This document shows, one piece after another, positions 27,401 through 33,639 of a stretch of DNA of 64,000 nucleotides (positions are counted from its first letter, which is position 1; each line of letters starts with the position of its first letter). The notes below the pieces were generated by a model, which worked only from the letters and a program-made list of their open reading frames with translations, was not told where the DNA came from and did not search any database. The translations under genes were made by a program, and so were the position numbers. Source of the DNA: Nereocystis luetkeana (taxonomy: Eukaryota > Sar > Phaeophyceae > Laminariales > Laminariaceae); assembly GCA_031213475.1 (NCBI GenBank), contig JARUPZ010000025.1, positions 3,950,532 to 4,014,531 of the forward strand, in the 5' to 3' direction.

Positions 27401-30400
27401 AACTCACAGCAGGCGTTCTTGCGCTCGCCCAACCGCCACCAAAACGCCGGCTCTTCGATAGGTTCGTAAGTCACCGCAAGCATAGAAGCATACTACGGCT
27501 ATCGCGAATACCAGATTTGCAGTCCTTGGCGGGGTCTCGATGCCGACCGAGCACTGCGTATAGCCCGTGAGGCACCGTGCTGCACCGACGCCCTCGAGGA
27601 CACGCTACTCGGGGACTAGGGTGACAATATTTCCAAGCCGATTAAACATTTCCCACTGATGAGGCTCCCCAACCTAAGGAGCTATTCATACCTGATACGA
27701 TACGGTCCAGTAGTGCCGACCCCTCGGTAGTGCCGGGGTGTATGCGCGCAAGCCGACAATACCGGCAATAACTATAGCGGCAACCGGCACTATTTACTCC
27801 GCACACTGCCGCTCCGGTTAGTCCCATCCGTGCCAGACGCGATCCCACAGGCACGGTAGCGAGCCGGCGGCACTACTCGATCGGCACTACGGAGGGACCG
27901 CCAACGCCGTGTTTGCATCCGATGTGCGCGTGTTGCACACCCTCATCTGCAAGCCCATTTACCCCTCTGCTGTATCGAGCTTTTGATTGCAACACTTCTC
28001 GCCAAAGGTCGGGTTGCTGGGTGCTACATACTGCAGGTATAGGTGCGCTACCCATTCCGCATTACTTGGAATTAAAGTGGAGTGGGATCATTTTGGCGTG
28101 TATACGATACAAACGGGTTTGGGTAGAAGAAGCCACCACTACCACGGAATTTCCAGGGTTTTCACGGGTCGGATCAAACCTCGCGGGTCAGGTCGGGTCG
28201 GGTCGGGTCGGGCCGGGTCGGGTTGGGCCAAGTCGGGCAAAAGGGTGATCCGACTAGACCCTTGAGAGTGTGAAAACCTCCTGACACGAACCAACCCTTC
28301 TCGACCCGACAACCATGAAATATGAAAAAAATGTTTTTGACCCCAACCCCGAGCCGCGGGTTGGGTCATGACTGGTGTTGAGCCGCGTGGAAGGTTTTCA
28401 GCACCTGGTAATACATTTGATAACCCAACCCTTTTCTATACCAGCTGCGGACGCTTCCCGGCCCAAAAACCATCCAGATTTTTTTTTTCAAAACAAGCAC
28501 GCTTCGCTCGGACCTGGTGGAAACCCTTTAGGAAGAGGCGACTTGAAGCTTTGCCCCTTCGCCCCCGCTGCCGGTTTCTTCTTCGCACCTCCCCCACCCC
28601 CCCCGCCGCCCGCTAGGCTGTCCCAGAACGACTGCTTGAGGACAACGGAGCCCGGTCTCGCCACCGCCCCCCTCCCCTGCCTCTGCTGTCTGAATGCGCC
28701 GGCGCCGTTAGATCCTCCGAGCTCGGTAGGTATTACCCCTAGCGGAGACTTGGCGACGCCTCCTCCCCCGCGGCCTGAGGTCGCCCTCGTTCGGCCGACG
28801 CTCGTCTGGGGCAGCGAGGGGAAAATAGAGACAAGAGAACAACAAAAAAAAGCACACACACATTTTGAGGAGTAATCTGCAGATGCTCGTATCGTATACA
28901 TGTCTTTGCGTTGTGCTTCAGAAGGCATCCCCTGCATCCCACTCGCCCGGGCTGGGCTCCTTGTCGTGGTTAATGGTACAATACTACTGCACCGCAATCA
29001 TAACTGTTCTCTCGATATTTCCTAACCCTCCCAGTCCCACCCGAAGGTGCTGTTTTCGGTTTCGTTCACATTTTTATTAATTTTTCCATTCCGTTAGCCC
29101 TCTTCACCCTTACGGTTCACTCACCCTCCCACATTACTGCAGTCGTAGCTTACACCCGGGGTCACATATAGCAGGCTCTCCTCCCCTCTCCCCGCCCTCC
29201 TGCCCCCTCCCCACTACGACGGTTCGTGCCTTGTTTTATCTTGTTCTGCCGCGATAACACTTCGGGCCGTCCTTCCTCCCTCGCCAACGACTCGCATCGA
29301 CCGCGTATCACAGTTAACCCTGGGTGCGAGCCCTCTATAGCTGTAACCAACTTTTGCTCTTTAGGGGGATACAGCAGTGCCATTTGGAAGCAAGCTCTGG
29401 CATGAGACACGTCAAGCAAGGGAATGTACGTGCACCGTCAAGGGATGTAGAGGCTGAGTAGATATGCCTTTAGCTTTGCCCTTTCGACAGAAGAGGCCAC
29501 GACGCCGCCAGCATGACCGGTCTCCTTCGACTCAACAGTACTGTACCTGGTATGCACTCTGTGAATACTAGAGCTGTGACTCGGATGCAAAAAAAAAACT
29601 CGCCAGCTATTATAGGTGTTACTTGGCCGGTACCACGTACCTGGTATACTTTTGCTGCAGTCGCGGCGGTCACCAACTGCGCGAATGCTTGGGTTTCCTT
29701 GTATATGGAGGGCTTCTTTGCTCGCAGGGCGTGCGTTTCGCCGTGAGACGCGAGACCCACTCGCTTAAAAATAGGGAGACATGTAGAGAGAGAATCGAGG
29801 GGTCTATTGCAAAGTACTCATGGCGCATCAATCAGAACCCGCCGCCATGGTCTGCTGCTGTGCCGCCGGTGCCGCGCGAAAACTGTTGATGTTTGTTCTA
29901 AAACATGCTTTAGGACGTAAAACTCGAGAAAATAGCGCCAGCCGACTGGTCAACCAAAGCCAGCTGGTTGGCTGGCTTCGTCAGCCAACTACCAACTACT
30001 GATAGTCTGGGAGGTCCAGCCAACTCCCGGCCCCAGAGTTTACCGAATAAATACCGAATACCAGGTACTGCACCAGGTAACGCGGGAGATAGCTCACCCC
30101 CGCGGACGAAATTTCGAAGCTGATTTTCTCTGCGAAACACGGGGATAGGGGACGAACACCGAGCGATGCGTCTACGGAATTGCATACAGTAGGCCTTGAC
30201 GAGATCGTTCTGTGTGCCTCTTTCTCCCTTGTTTAGAAATTCGACTCGAAAAATCATGCCAGGAGGAGTTGATCACCTTGTGTGCCACACGGCAGAGCCT
30301 TCCGCGCATATCGCGCCACACGAATCAGGATTGCATCCACTTGCTCGTATTTGTATGGAACACGCTTTTGCAACTATTAATATTATACCGCGTGCTGCCC

Positions 30401-31598
30401 AAGCACGAATAACATACTGTTCGTACGAGTGCTCTTATCATGCAGCAGTGCGCGTTGTGTGTGTTCTCCAAGATTGTTCTCAGGGTTATTCATATCGGAG
30501 AGCTTTTTTTCCATATTTTCCATGTTTTTTTTCGCGCAATTTTTCAGTCTTCCATATTTTCATTTTCCTGCTTTTTTTTCTCCAAATACGAGTTTCGAAA
30601 AAAAAATAGTGAGGGAACGCCTCCGTATATTGGTACATATCTCCAATTATTCCCAAACTTCGGAAATTATGGAAAAAACGCTCTGCGATGAGAACGAGCC
30701 TTATCACAGTACGTTCCCGTCGAAATCCAGCACACCCACTGATCCGTGCTGATGCTTTAAACCTGGACAGATGGATACAAGCTCTCTGGCAAAATAAATC
30801 CCAGTACGACACAGGCAGAGATACTCGTACCCGTACTCTGTACTGACATTGCTACCAGGTACCAGTATGCGGCAAAGCACCCCGGACAATGCAATGCCAT
30901 GTCTATACGATACTGCTTGCTGTACATACACCCATGTACGATAAAAAGCTGTATACGAGTACGTGAACGTAAGATGGCACGAGTACTTCGTGCAGAAGGG
31001 ACATCATGAAGCACGTTCATGGACGAGGCTCGTATATACTCGTACGAGTATCCGTTTTCTAGACCTATACCGCATAGCTCCGGCAGAGGACAGATGTGCC
31101 TGCCTTGGATATCAACAGAGGCTTCATCGACCACACGCATTGGAAGCGCCCCCCCCCCCCCCCCCATCCCCCCCCCCCACCCCCGGTTCCATGCTCCCGC
31201 TACTGGAGCCACACTTCCGATCGTCGTTGCACTGCTGCCCAAGATAGAGCGGAGACACATGAACGCTGTGACGTGTCCTCATTGCCGAGCGTGTCAGCAG
31301 ACGATCGATCAAAACTACCAGTACGAGTAGTCATCTGCGATGCTGCAACCAAAAACAAGGCGACTCATACTCCCGCACAAAAACTCGTGTGGGCCATTAC
31401 TGCTACTGTGCTGCTGCCCACCTGTCCAACAGGAGTCAACAGGGCAGTCCCGGAGGCAGCTGTCACAGCCAGGACGAAGGCGACGAACGAAGCTCCTCGC
31501 CTCCTGCTCATCAACATCGAGGCCTTCGCTGCTGCCGTCGGCATAGGTGCTGGTGTCGCTGCTGTGACGAATATACCGCTGCTCTGAGTGTGGGCCAT
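1..31598 (-). CDS. sppA: Long-type signal peptide peptidase SppA (protease IV, family S49), 19 exons, 3' end beyond the window
   Basis: SppA is a membrane-bound serine-lysine protease that cleaves residual signal peptides and membrane proteins; plant homologues act in plastid thylakoids. Nineteen exons on the minus strand join with matching phases into at least 781 residues. An N-terminal hydrophobic stretch and a Gly-rich linker precede two tandem S49 domains. The dyad lysine is in GEFKSFG (about residue 314) and the nucleophile serine in AASGGYY (about residue 557). SSPGGDALASD, ITGSIGVV and GRVWTGSQAKAL are hallmark C-domain motifs. The order and spacing match E. coli SppA (K209, S409), except for a Lys-rich insert of about 30 residues between the domains and a charged C-terminal tail. 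Exons 4-16 are secure; exons 1-3 and 17-19 are inferred from splice sites, phase and composition. Plastid location is an inference. Confidence 0.88.
170..511 (+). repeat. G-tract-bounded repeat, two truncated units
   Basis: The first unit follows the G run that ends at 277 (TGTACTCAGGTCATGCATGG). A second unit (about 400-491) stops at ACCGACCAGGC and is capped at once by a 20-base G run (492-511). Confidence 0.72.
551..961 (+). repeat. G-tract-bounded repeat
   Basis: The G run at 556-564 precedes GTACTCGATCTCGTGCATGG. The body runs through GCGAAGCGCCGTGAGGTG to about 905, followed by a broken G tract of about 55 bases. Confidence 0.78.
1122..1240. mobile_element. Family A MITE
   Basis: The terminal inverted repeats are TTACGRGGGACCATAGT and its complement, flanked by TA. 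Compared with sister copies it carries an extra TACCAGGTACGAGGTA segment in the middle. It lies in the intron between SppA exons 18 and 19. Confidence 0.85.
1450..1557 (-). CDS. sppA: SppA exon 18 (Ala/Lys tail)
   Basis: The 36 codons contain VDLKKLATKKMLAAERAAAA and then a Lys cluster, between CGCCCAG and a GTGTGG donor, phase 0. It is a probable coiled or disordered C-terminal extension not found in bacterial SppA. Confidence 0.5.
1636..1683 (-). CDS. sppA: SppA exon 17 (inferred)
   Basis: The 48-bp open segment encodes RMSFADEIFDLAAELI after a good acceptor (TTTGTATTCAG). The donor GTTTTT is weak. The only intron that fits before exon 18 is 78 bp and T-rich. Placement rests on phase 0 at both ends and an amphipathic composition. 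Confidence 0.45.
2086..2239 (+). repeat. G-tract-bounded repeat, truncated
   Basis: A G run at 2086-2101, a 130-bp body starting TGTACTCGATAGGAGAGATG, and a second G run exactly where the body breaks off in CACCAAGCGAG. Confidence 0.78.
2568..2672. mobile_element. Family A MITE
   Basis: Copy of about 105 bp with TTACGGGGGACCATAGT ends, in the SppA intron between exons 16 and 17. The core holds ATTGTTAGTAAAAAT-like sequence in the orientation opposite to the 1.1 kb copy. Confidence 0.88.
2764..2805 (-). CDS. sppA: SppA exon 16, 42-bp micro-exon
   Basis: The 14 codons GLVDELGGLDRAVE complete the GrvwtG...GLvD motif begun in exon 15. Acceptor CCCCAG, donor GTGAAA, both phase 0. Confidence 0.92.
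2838..3030 (+). repeat. G-tract-started repeat
   Basis: Left G run present. The body ends at GAGCTGCATCCGAGCG without a right G run. It lies just upstream of SppA exon 16 in the intron between exons 15 and 16. Confidence 0.7.
3163..3485 (+). repeat. G-tract-bounded repeat
   Basis: The body begins GGGTGTACCCATTTATCGTG after a G run and ends in ATGTAACTGGCTACG, followed by a second G-rich tract (3462-3485). Confidence 0.76.
3658..3768 (-). CDS. sppA: SppA exon 15
   Basis: The 37 codons contain SYEDFVAKAAMSRRMPLED and then GRVWTGSQAKAL, the most diagnostic C-terminal S49 motif ('GrvwtG.qA...GLvD'). The donor GTAAGG splits the motif just before GLVD. Confidence 0.94.
3851..4372 (+). repeat. G-tract-bounded repeat, longest plus-strand copy
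   Basis: About 500 bp between G runs. Compared with other copies it extends further through CTCACTTGTGCGGAGTAAAG-like and GCTCACGTAGTGAGCGGC sequence to CCAGCCTATATATAATAGGG. Confidence 0.76.
4918..5300. repeat. A-rich pentamer/hexamer region
   Basis: Degenerate AACAG/AAACAG repeats with short CA tracts fill the SppA intron downstream of exon 14. Long open frames here are artefacts of composition. Confidence 0.85.
5340..5450 (-). CDS. sppA: SppA exon 14
   Basis: The 37 codons begin IGLKIERVSKGKYAELFA, matching the 'klGi..e.v.sGkyAe' segment after the catalytic serine, then RGFTPAEDAYWSK. Acceptor CTCCAG, donor GTCAGT, both phase 0. Confidence 0.92.
5799..5957. repeat. 80-bp direct duplication
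   Basis: TCTCTCTGTGCTTCGTCTAC recurs exactly 80 bases later and the two units are almost identical. A pyrimidine-rich block surrounds it (5700-6240). Confidence 0.85.
6331..6418. mobile_element. Family B palindromic element
   Basis: The arms are AACCCTTTTAG...GCAGTCCCGTTT and TGTCCCCAAAACGGGATTGC. The unit is an inverted repeat of about 90 bp around an ACTCAAATTCCAAGTAGTT centre. Confidence 0.82.
6524..6605. mobile_element. Family C fragment
   Basis: Matches the internal part of family C (CAGTTTTCAAGTGAGGTATG, then GAGTCAGGAGCC). Confidence 0.55.
6605..7235. repeat. Alternating minisatellite
   Basis: About 20 half-units of about 30 bp alternate between AGGTGCTACCCCTATAAGGC followed by AAACATTACAGT and the same followed by CACAAAAAATA. 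It lies wholly in the intron between SppA exons 13 and 14. Confidence 0.88.
7350..7526 (-). CDS. sppA: SppA exon 13 (catalytic serine)
   Basis: The 59 codons include SGKVVVASVCNVAASGGYYI. The serine before GGYY is the nucleophile. DELSITGSIGVVQAKF is the invariant 'p.titGSIGV' segment. The acceptor is ATAG and the donor GTAAGC. This is the strongest single piece of evidence for SppA. Confidence 0.96.
9405..9640 (+). mobile_element. SINE body fragment
   Basis: Matches the SINE from GAGAGCGCGAAGCGTG to the GAGTTACGACCAGGAGGGAG end, without the tRNA-like head; SppA intron between exons 12 and 13. Confidence 0.65.
9712..9783 (-). CDS. sppA: SppA exon 12 (SPGG loop)
   Basis: The 24 codons contain VDGVVVRISSPGGDALASDL. 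SPGG is the oxyanion-hole loop of S49 proteases, and SDLMWRE matches the family 'ASdliwrEI' helix. Acceptor TTTCAG, donor GTATAT, both phase 0. Confidence 0.92.
10533..10624 (-). CDS. sppA: SppA exon 11 (C-domain)
   Basis: The 92-bp exon opens after CTGCAG, completing an Ala codon, and encodes AIVNAAGPGSG then VDNFREQANAILKDND, the S49 helix before the SPGG strand. The donor is GTCAGT. An ATC microsatellite begins a few bases upstream of its acceptor. Confidence 0.83.
10630..10835. repeat. ATC/GTC trinucleotide microsatellite
   Basis: Near-pure CAT/CGT triplets run up to the acceptor of SppA exon 11. Confidence 0.9.
11383..11452 (-). CDS. sppA: SppA exon 10 (first strand of C-domain)
   Basis: The 70-bp exon encodes GDKTIAVINAEG, the first beta strand of the C-domain (E. 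coli: IAVVFANGAI). It exits in phase 1 at a strong GTAAGC donor. Confidence 0.83.
11830..11888 (-). pseudogene. Decayed copy of SppA exon 9 end (copy 3)
   Basis: It keeps the frame (KLIGASKAVIPVATYLRR), but the donor has become ACAGGGGGGC without GT. It is closer in protein sequence to the real exon than copy 2 is. Confidence 0.8.
11991..12058 (-). pseudogene. Decayed copy of SppA exon 9 end (copy 2)
   Basis: It still reads KLADPSKAITPAT against KLIDPAKTIIPVT in the real exon, but two extra bases shift the frame after that. The junction reads CGAGGCTGAC, so no GT donor remains. Confidence 0.8.
12132..12303 (-). CDS. sppA: SppA exon 9 (Lys-rich inter-domain insert)
   Basis: The exon has 172 bp and enters with one base that completes a Lys codon. 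It encodes a basic insert rich in Lys, with five in a row, which E. coli SppA lacks, then KLIDPAKTIIPVTTYLRR, which matches the family 'slrkY' end of the inter-domain linker. The donor is GTGAGC. Two damaged copies of its last 60 bp lie downstream at 11991-12058 and 11830-11888. Confidence 0.82.
12875..12969. mobile_element. Family B palindromic element
   Basis: Near-perfect copy: TTAACCCATTTAGGACCGC, CAGTCCCGTTTTGGGGACAA and the mirror arm ending CTAAAAGGGTT. In the intron between SppA exons 8 and 9. Confidence 0.87.
13150..13262 (+). mobile_element. SINE body fragment
   Basis: CGCGAGTCGACGAAGGAAGA and TCTTCGCGCGATAG match; it ends in the G run that starts a family A element. Confidence 0.45.
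13262..13359. mobile_element. Family A MITE, first of three in a row
   Basis: The right end CCCCCGTAA is intact. The left end has been replaced by an 11-base G tract. Confidence 0.8.
13380..13482. mobile_element. Family A MITE, second of three in a row
   Basis: The right end GGTCCCCCGTAA is intact, and the left end is again a G tract followed by CATACTAAATAGAACC. Confidence 0.8.
13527..13629. mobile_element. Family A MITE, third of three in a row
   Basis: Both ends are recognisable (TCACGTGGGACCATAGT and its partner) but diverged. Confidence 0.75.
13745..13990. repeat. GATCTAGA-rich array
   Basis: Degenerate repeats of GATCTAGATGATCT; SppA intron between exons 8 and 9. Confidence 0.75.
14120..14262 (-). 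repeat. G-tract-bounded repeat, minus orientation
   Basis: TCCGTCCCAGCATTGTAGGG and ACGACTACGGCCACGCATGA are the reversed body, next to a C tract (14229-14262). Confidence 0.7.
14419..14516 (-). CDS. sppA: SppA exon 8 (end of N-domain)
   Basis: The 98-bp exon carries VTVEALQEFGLLDDVFYED, the conserved 'A...GLiD...y.d' close of an S49 domain. It leaves in phase 2 at a GTGAGA donor. Confidence 0.87.
15336..16095. repeat. 13-bp tandem array
   Basis: The unit is GACGCTTAACGCT, nearly 60 copies, with C/T variation at one position. A higher-order block of about 100 bp beginning GCTATAGCGCTGACGC occurs twice (about 15391 and 15491). In the intron between SppA exons 7 and 8. Confidence 0.93.
16630..16722. 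mobile_element. Family B palindromic element
   Basis: Complete but slightly diverged copy, in the intron between SppA exons 7 and 8. Confidence 0.8.
17131..17334 (-). CDS. sppA: SppA exon 7 (dyad lysine)
   Basis: The 68 codons start VGIEPQVRRIGEFKSFGDAY. The lysine of EFKSF aligns with E. coli K209, the general base of the Ser-Lys dyad. NSMSAAQKEVTESLL matches the downstream S49 helix. The donor is GTGAGA. Confidence 0.9.
17484..17588. mobile_element. Family A MITE
   Basis: Near-intact copy with TA flanks, 150 bp upstream of the SppA exon 7 acceptor in the intron between exons 6 and 7. Confidence 0.85.
18060..18140 (-). CDS. sppA: SppA exon 6 (N-domain)
   Basis: The exon has 27 codons with APGVYVNLIGF and FYRGFFDK, equal to the SppA segment that runs from the PxGxVxLxG strand to the 'FfkgllDKlGI' helix. 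Phases are 0 and 0, and the donor is GTGAAG. Confidence 0.87.
18472..18576. mobile_element. Family A MITE
   Basis: Near-intact copy with TTACGGGGGACCATAGT left end, in the intron between SppA exons 5 and 6. A CAG/CCA trinucleotide region follows directly. Confidence 0.88.
18595..19012. repeat. CAG, CCA and ATC triplet tracts
   Basis: CAGCAGCAG blocks alternate with CCACCACCA, then a pure ATC tract of about 45 bases. All lie in the intron between SppA exons 5 and 6. Confidence 0.9.
19295..19402 (-). CDS. sppA: SppA exon 5 (N-domain)
   Basis: The exon has 36 codons, including IRRAMDYFTQSGKPLWGF, which matches the family segment of E. coli ALKEFRDSGKPVYAVGE. Acceptor ATCAG and donor GTACGG are both in phase 0. 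The donor lies beside a poly-C tract, on the plus strand, of about 15 bases. Confidence 0.85.
19765..20135. repeat. AGATCATACAGATC array
   Basis: GATC recurs about every 10-15 bases, mostly as CATACAGATC and TAGAGTAGATC. It lies in the intron between SppA exons 4 and 5; a shorter stretch occurs at 22635-22700. Confidence 0.82.
20508..20600. mobile_element. Family B palindromic element
   Basis: Near-perfect copy with AACCCTTTTAGGGCTGCAG and its mirror GCAGCCCTAAAAGGGT. Confidence 0.87.
20624..20728. mobile_element. Family A MITE
   Basis: Near-intact 105-bp copy with TA flanks on both sides, 25 bp to the right of a family B element. Confidence 0.88.
20849..20879. repeat. 31-base C tract
   Basis: Uninterrupted C run, one of about fifteen G/C homopolymer tracts over 12 bases in the window. 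Read-length errors are likely here. Confidence 0.9.
21016..21177 (-). CDS. sppA: SppA exon 4 (N-domain)
   Basis: The exon has 54 codons between TTTTTTTCCAG and a GTGCGC donor. It contains ALKTAAHDPRIRGVLMEL, the S49 helix-strand signature that precedes the GG loop (E. coli: IRQAKDDRNITGIVMDL). Confidence 0.85.
21470..21700 (+). mobile_element. SINE body fragment
   Basis: CTTCCCGCGATAAAAAGTCA and GCTATGTGACCCCAGATTTG match the SINE body. Confidence 0.55.
21890..21934. mobile_element. Family B half element
   Basis: Only the right arm is present (AGTAGTTTGCCCCCAAAACG). Confidence 0.6.
22500..22593. mobile_element. Family A MITE fragment
   Basis: Only the right half is clear (TTTGGTCCTGATTACTCTG then TCCCCCGTCAATA). 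Confidence 0.5.
23151..23215. repeat. Interstitial telomere-like repeats
   Basis: CAGGGTTAGGGTTAGGGTT and single GGTTAGGG motifs are interleaved with TCTGATTGGCT. A related stretch is at 41125-41165. Confidence 0.7.
23290..23575. repeat. CCGAA pentamer region
   Basis: Degenerate ACCGAACCGAACC repeats between the telomere-like block and the 160-bp array. Confidence 0.8.
23640..24360. repeat. About 160-bp tandem array, four to five units
   Basis: GGTTTCTAGAGAG-like anchors recur near 23662, 23827, 23978 and 24141. The 269-codon open frame on the minus strand is produced by this array and is not a gene. Confidence 0.8.
24551..24660. mobile_element. Family A MITE
   Basis: Diverged copy with TTACGGAGGGCCATAGT and TTCCCCCGTAG ends. 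A SINE tail begins right next to it. Confidence 0.75.
24660..24860 (+). mobile_element. SINE body fragment
   Basis: CCTTCTCACGATAAGCAGAC, GGCACGAACCGTACTTG and GATCTGAGTCACGAACGA match, followed by a duplicated AACGGGATGACAAAAACAA unit. Confidence 0.55.
25330..25610. repeat. Two-unit tandem duplication of about 140 bp
   Basis: ATGTGTCCCGCGTTC... and CGTGTCCCGCCTTGA... begin units that share TATGGAAACCCC, AAATCGGAT and GTCCGACTGATG. Confidence 0.75.
25795..25874 (-). CDS. sppA: SppA exon 3 (start of N-domain)
   Basis: The 80-bp exon lies between CTTAG and a GTGAGG donor. Its peptide RGHFLDVSVEKFKPN sits where E. coli SppA has the first beta strand of the N-domain (RGALLLDISGVIVDK). It enters in phase 1 and leaves in phase 0, as exons 2 and 4 require. 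Confidence 0.55.
26996..27250. mobile_element. Family C inverted-repeat element
   Basis: Ends are CTACGATAGAGGT and ACCTCTATCGTAGAACG. Internal landmarks are TACTTGGGCC, CATCGGGATGCAACTTGA and GGGTGAGGTATGGAGCTCC. About 250 bp, no coding capacity. Confidence 0.82.
28185..28245. repeat. GGGTC pentamer tract
   Basis: TCGGGTCGGGTCGGG runs. A larger reversed CCCGA tract lies at 36715-36920. Confidence 0.8.
28514..28805 (-). CDS. sppA: SppA exon 2 (Gly/Lys-rich linker)
   Basis: The exon opens after CCCCAG in phase 0 and closes before GTCCGA in phase 1 (292 bp). It encodes a low-complexity linker with two Gly runs and basic residues, including VLKQSFWDSLAGG. Its phases fit exons 1 and 3, but composition alone does not prove that it belongs to this gene. 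Confidence 0.45.
29155..29310 (-). mobile_element. SINE body fragment, reversed
   Basis: GACGGTTCGTGCCTTGTTTT and CGCGATAACACTTCGGGCCG are the reversed SINE body. Confidence 0.5.
31422..31598 (-). CDS. sppA: SppA exon 1 (start codon, hydrophobic leader)
   Basis: The first ATG lies at 31598-31596. The 59 codons contain an RRR cluster followed by a hydrophobic run (ASFVAFVLAVTAASGTALL), which would suit a signal or signal-anchor segment. The exon ends in CAG before a GTGGGC donor, in phase 0, which fits exon 2. There is no homology support because leaders are not conserved. The start could also lie further upstream. Confidence 0.45.
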
Positions 31599-31930
31599 CT
31601 CGCCCAGGGACGCCACTCTCCTTTCGTATGCGCGGAGGTTTGGCCCTCGATCTCCAGACGAAGGTATGCAGCTGTTTGCAACTCCAGCTCCAGACTAGAT
31701 TGCCAGCGACCCTGTCCCGTCCCTAGAACGGCGATGCAATGCAAGCCGAAGGGGCCTTTTCAACAAAACTTGAACAAAAAATGGAGTTCCAACGCAACTT
31801 ATCGGCTCTGTGCACATGTAGGGAACAGGGGATACACATGTTGTTTACCTGGTATGATTTTTTTTTCTCTTTTTTTGTGGAAATGCGTCGTACTTGGTAT
31901 TGGTATACCAGGCACCAGGTACCAGGTACC

Positions 31931-32274
31931 GGTCGCCCCGGTGGTTCAAGTGGTTAACCTCGAATTCTACTTGTTTGAGTCCTGGGTTCGAGCCCCAGGA
32001 GGGTCGGACTTTGACTTTATTTGCAAAAATAAAAAAAGGGATTCAATTGTTGAGAGCGCCTTGCAGCGTGGGTAGGCACAATTCGATGCGAGTCGACGAG
32101 GGAAGAAAAGGCTGAAATCTTCTCGCGATAAAAATGAAGGCACGTACCGTAGCGGGAAGGGGGGAGAAGAGCCTGCTATGTGACCCCGGATCTGAGTTAC
32201 GAGTTGGAAGGAGAGAGAGAAGAAGATGTGCGAAGATAATGAATGGGATGAGAAAAAAAAAAAAAAAAAAAAAA
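31931..32274 (+). mobile_element. tRNA-derived SINE, full length
   Basis: The head has Pol III A-box-like (GTGGTTCAAGTGGTTAACC) and B-box (GGGTTCGAGCCCC) sequence. The body has GGCACAATTCGATGCGAGTC and CTTCTCGCGATAAAAATGAA, and the element ends in a 23-base A run. About 90% identical to the copy at 37272. Confidence 0.85.
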
Positions 32275-32426
32275 GGTACCGCATACTTTTAGTACATACC
32301 TGGCACCATGCTGTGCACATGGCCAAGCCTCACCCGCTCGCGCAATGTGGGCATAAAACGACCCTTGTGGATGCATATACCAGGTATATATTTTCTAATC
32401 ATCACTTTTACTTTTCAGTCATACTT

Positions 32427-32463
<37 letters not shown>

Positions 32464-32499
32464 GAGGTTTTACCTCAACGAGCTTCTGGACAAGTCGTG

Positions 32500-32750
32500 G
32501 TCACAGGTGTCTACCCTTCTCCCCCCCGGTACGTGCCTTTATTTTTTGTCGCGCATAGGGTTCAGCATTCCCACTGCTCGTCGATTTTCATCGAAAGTAG
32601 CTAACTCACGCTCTCGCGCTTTCCGCTAACCATTTTTTTATGCAATAAGAAAGCCCCCCACGAGCATGCACTCGGTGAGACTTGAACCCACGAAATTGAT
32701 CCTGATAATAATAGGCACGCGGGCCACCTACCCAGCCACCGGCATTGAAC
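32500..32750 (-). mobile_element. SINE-like element, reversed, different tRNA head
   Basis: The reversed body (GGTACGTGCCTTTATTTTTT) is followed by a reversed tRNA-like segment with GGTGAGACTTGAACCCACGA as B box. The head differs from that of the two full-length SINEs. Confidence 0.5.
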
Positions 32751-33132
32751 TTATTAAATACCTGGTACCTGGCAGTATATTAGCAAACCGACAGGGTGTC
32801 GACAACCTCTCCATTCGGTGTGCTGTATGCACTTGCTACAGCGTTTCGTTCACAGCAAGGACATTGTGTATGGGGGAGCCCTACTGCTGCTGTTTGTTGG
32901 TGCCAGACACCTCCTGGACCTGTCTGTGTGACACATACACAAAAAGAACACATGTGGGGTACCGCACTCTGGGCGACCTGGGGAAAAAAAAAGTTGAGCC
33001 ACGAGTGTCAAGGTCGGTCATTTGGCTAATGTGAAACGCCCACAACGCCCCCGGATTGTCCAATCAATGTACGCGTCACAAAATACTCAGGTTGGGCAGC
33101 TTGTACATCATGCGCAGAGTCGTTTGTTTGGA

Positions 33133-33465
33133 CTACGACAGCACGTAAACGTACAATGGTTGAACAAGGTTGATGTCTTGTGACCTCTGGCGTTGGTTCA
33201 CATAGACAACGTGTGACGATTCGTTATGGAGAGAGGCTTTTATTCCTTGGAAAACAGCTAACAAGGCTCGCGCACCGCGCTCGCGCGCCTCTTTAGGATA
33301 TACCGACCCGACGAAGGCGACATCACAAATGTTTTTATCCCCCGCACAAAAATCATAAACCTGAATCCATTTATTTACGCAGCTTTCTCCACCCCCAGAA
33401 GGAAACAAAAAGTACAAGCCGGCGTGACAACACACCGACGTGCTCCAACAGAGATACACAACCAA
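33133..33465 (-). CDS. Possible exon of an unknown protein
   Basis: The open frame of 110 codons has normal residue balance and includes KNICDVAFVGSVYPKEARER, which resembles the 'DvaFvGs' strand of some glycosyltransferases. It lies between the SppA start and gene A, on the same strand as both. No convincing partner exon was found; it could be chance or an exon of an untraced gene. Confidence 0.25.
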   Translation of the reverse strand: MVVYLCWSTSVCCHAGLYFLFPSGGGESCVNKWIQVYDFCAGDKNICDVAFVGSVYPKEARERGARALLAVFQGIKASLHNESSHVVYVNQRQRSQDINLVQPLYVYVLS

Positions 33466-33639
33466 ACGAATGGGAATCTGTAAGGCTCACTATTAATAAC
33501 TACGGTGGTATACTGCGACGATGTGAGTTAAACGTTACACGAGATGGTATTGAAAAACGTGAAGCCGTCTACCCCCCGCGCCCCCCCCCCCCCCCTCCCC
33601 CCCCCCGGCCTGCACACAAGAAAGCAGACTGCAACAGCA

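Larger units (their letters stand above)
31599..33132. other. Spacer upstream of SppA
   Basis: It holds a full SINE, a reversed SINE-like copy, a pure TAG tract (32427-32463) and several TACCWGGTA motifs. No gene and no clear promoter element were recognised. Confidence 0.6.
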
